A DNA stretch of 64,000 nucleotides from contig JAVBSL010000011.1 in the NCBI GenBank assembly GCA_031556725.1, forward strand, positions 38,123 through 102,122. The letters are read 5' to 3'. Position 1 is the stretch's first letter. Each line of letters opens with the position of its first letter. A program made the translations under genes and the position numbers. Positions 62,741 through 64,000 of this stretch are shown in pieces. The stretch comes from UBA935 sp031556725 (GTDB taxonomy: Bacteria; Bacillota; Clostridia; Lachnospirales; Lachnospiraceae). Under the pieces are notes generated by a model, which had not been told where the DNA came from, did not search any database, and was given only the letters and a program-made list of their open reading frames with translations.

Positions 62741-63153
62741 GTAAACGCTCCATAGCGAGTACCCTGACAGCTAATGGCCGCTTTCGCGGCCTGCAGTAAT
62801 TAATTTTTATTTCCTGATGTTCTCCGGCAGATTAGGAGACCATGGTAACAGGTTATCCAGAAATGACCGGTCCGTTTCTTCCATATGCTTTGGTATCTCC
62901 GTCAGAAGATATTCAAAATACTCATATGGCTTTAGGTTGTTAGCCTTGGCTGTTTCAGCGATACTATATATTATGGCGGATGTCTTTGCACCATTTATGG
63001 TGTCAATGACTTCCCAATTCTTTTTACCGATGCAGAATCCCCGTATGGCTCGTTCCGAGGCATTGTTGTCCATGGGAACATCACCATCTGTAAGGAATAC
63101 TCTCAGGTATTTTTCCTGATTCAGAAGGTAGGTACTCGCTTTGGAGCGTTTAC
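62741..63153. mobile_element. IS66-derived miniature element (413 bp) with both inverted repeats
   Basis: Terminal inverted repeats of 23 bp (62741-62763 and 63131-63153, one mismatch) begin GTAAACGCTCC, close to the GTAA ends of IS66 elements. Inside is the 3' part of an IS66 transposase gene and a GGCCGC-TTTC-GCGGCC hairpin at 62776-62791. The rest of the IS (other genes and most of tnpC) is gone. With the 8-bp duplications this is a complete transposed unit, moved by a full-length IS66 elsewhere. Confidence 0.85.
62807..63151 (-). pseudogene. IS66 transposase (TnpC) C-terminal fragment
   Basis: About 110 residues: NQEKYLRVFLTDGDVPMDNN leads into the conserved ASERAIRGFCIGKKNWEV, IYSIAETAKANNLKPYEYFE and SFLDNLLPWSPNLPENIRK end of IS66 transposases. 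The N-terminal zinc-finger and the first catalytic Asp residues are missing. It is bounded by the element ends, so it is a deletion derivative and not a random fragment. Confidence 0.85.
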
Positions 63154-63161
63154 ACCTTTAA
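63154..63161. repeat. Target site duplication, right copy
   Basis: ACCTTTAA again, directly after the right inverted repeat; it matches the copy at 62733-62740. Confidence 0.85.
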
Positions 63162-63926
63162 TGCACGAGAATCGTCATAAATCGTAGAATCCTCTAAATA
63201 TTGAAAGCCTAAAATTTGCCCACTTTCATAATTTTCCAGAAAAACATTATACCCATATTGAGTGCCAGAGTCACTGGTCTTTGATATCTTAAATATTGAG
63301 CGACATGTATCGGGATGAATTATTACTGTAAATTGTGAGTTTAGGATATAGAATAATGAGTAATATTGTTCATCTTCACTTGTTTTTTTAGAAGTACTTA
63401 TATCAAAATAATTATCTTCCAGAGTGTAATCGTCCCCAGCCCAACTTAAAATAGTTTCCTTATCAAGGTTTTCCATTCGATTTTCTTCTTTTTTATCATC
63501 ATTTCCCTTAAGCCAGGCACTTAATTTAATAGAATTATCGGAGGATATATAAGTAGTATAATTATCTCCATAAAGCACTTGGCTATTATCCAGCATCAAT
63601 GAGGAAGAGGAATCAAGATAAAAATCAACAGCATTGCCATTAATATCAAAACCAACATTGTAGTGAGAAAGTGAATCTTCATTTATGTAATTGGTTTTGC
63701 GAACATATCCATTATGAGGACCGTCGCCGTAGGCGTACTTATCACATAGTATGGTATGTTCCAAACTAGCAATGTTGTGTTGGCCCATTATAGCACCTTC
63801 GATATGTTCCCTCTCGTTTGCAGTTGAATCATATGTGCTATATGTTGCAAAGTTTATATAACGTAAGCGCATTGTTTCGGGGTGGATTTAATCCACCACC
63901 ATTTATCGTTATAATTGTTAACAGAA

Positions 63927-63974
63927 AATGCAAGCATTTTACACCGCTACTTTGCTAGAATGCAAGCGTTTTAC
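63927..63974. repeat. Direct repeats of AATGCAAGC(A/G)TTTTAC
   Basis: Two 16-bp copies differing at one base start at 63927 and 63959, 32 bp apart, just upstream of a ribosome binding site and ATG. The arrangement resembles the repeated end sequences of large insertion elements such as IS21. A perfect GGTGGATT/AATCCACC palindrome lies at 63883-63899. Confidence 0.45.
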
Positions 63975-63982
63975 TCTACCTT

Positions 63983-64000
63983 GGAGGTTAACGATTATGA
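63983..64000 (+). other. Ribosome binding site and start of a gene cut off by the window
   Basis: GGAGGT (63983-63988) stands 8 nt before an ATG at 63997-63999; only ATGA is visible. With the direct repeats in front it may be the first transposase gene of another IS. The product cannot be told from four bases. Confidence 0.4.

Larger units (their letters stand above)
62702..63872 (-). pseudogene. Hypothetical protein gene, 3' end split by an IS66-derived element
   Basis: The minus-strand frame from 63872 gives 240 residues ending in a stop at 63150, 10 nt into the end of the inserted element. Removing the element and one 8-bp target copy restores ...SRALKVAESIGFTEE and a stop at 62702, adding 9 residues. 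The upstream start has no ribosome binding site, so the true 5' end may also be damaged. The protein is Tyr/Asp/Ser-rich and likely beta (NGNAVDFYLDSSSSLMLDN; SQFTVIIHPDTCRSIFKI). I do not recognise the family. Confidence 0.75.

Overview
The window reads as chromosome of a low-GC, spore-forming Clostridia, most likely Lachnospiraceae. Supporting signs are AT-rich DNA, strong AGGAGG ribosome binding sites, a spmA gene, a Rex-type operator in front of an iron alcohol dehydrogenase, Firmicute-type rho-independent terminators and many gut-clostridial families (MATE exporters, LytTR-DUF3021-ABC, class B sortase). I see no rRNA, tRNA or CRISPR array.

Layout. 1-3.6 kb: an Fe3+/phosphonate-type ABC importer (permease cut by the window edge, ATPase, lipoprotein) on the minus strand. 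3.8-5.8 kb: spmA, small ORFs, a strong terminator and relics of a transposase and an aminoglycoside nucleotidyltransferase. 5.8-8.8 kb: two overlapping alpha/beta hydrolases. 8.9-16.9 kb: a compact biosynthetic locus with a free-standing acyl-adenylate ligase, carrier protein, radical SAM/SPASM enzyme and MATE exporter with a GHKL-like tail in one operon, a stand-alone condensation enzyme nearby, and between them a divergent two-component system whose response regulator has a SARP/OmpR-like output domain. 17-25 kb: two decayed genes (XRE-DUF5680 and GNAT), GtrA, then ald, MATE, HD, asnS, asnA and a WYL regulator. 25-32.6 kb: HEAT-repeat protein, a MATE gene behind a leader-peptide/terminator attenuator, HAD phosphatase, a GNAT-QueG-like fusion, a hydrolase, YwaF-like membrane protein and amidase. 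32.6-39.8 kb: a 33-bp tandem repeat, small metabolic genes, AEC transporter and the Rex-linked alcohol dehydrogenase.

39.8-52.1 kb: a giant hybrid sensor kinase with two external binding domains, a LytTR-DUF3021-ABC operon, a chemoreceptor, a predicted metal exporter, a GT39-type glycosyltransferase, a membrane XRE regulator and a small alarmone synthetase. 52.4-58.1 kb: a frameshifted 1.5-thousand-residue surface protein built of two repeat families, with a class B sortase and a small lipoprotein. 58.2-64 kb is a mobile/defence island: a DDE insertion sequence, a two-gene operon of a DHH phosphoesterase with an alpha-toroid-TIR protein, a 413-bp IS66-derived miniature element with intact inverted repeats and an 8-bp target duplication that has clipped the end of a gene, and what looks like the start of another element at the right edge.

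The two strongest candidates for undescribed systems are the DHH plus toroid-TIR operon (59.9-62.6 kb), which looks like an anti-phage module, and the dissociated ligase/carrier/condensation/radical-SAM locus (8.9-16.9 kb), which should make and export a small modified acyl compound under control of its own two-component system. All family calls are made by eye from protein motifs; no search was run.
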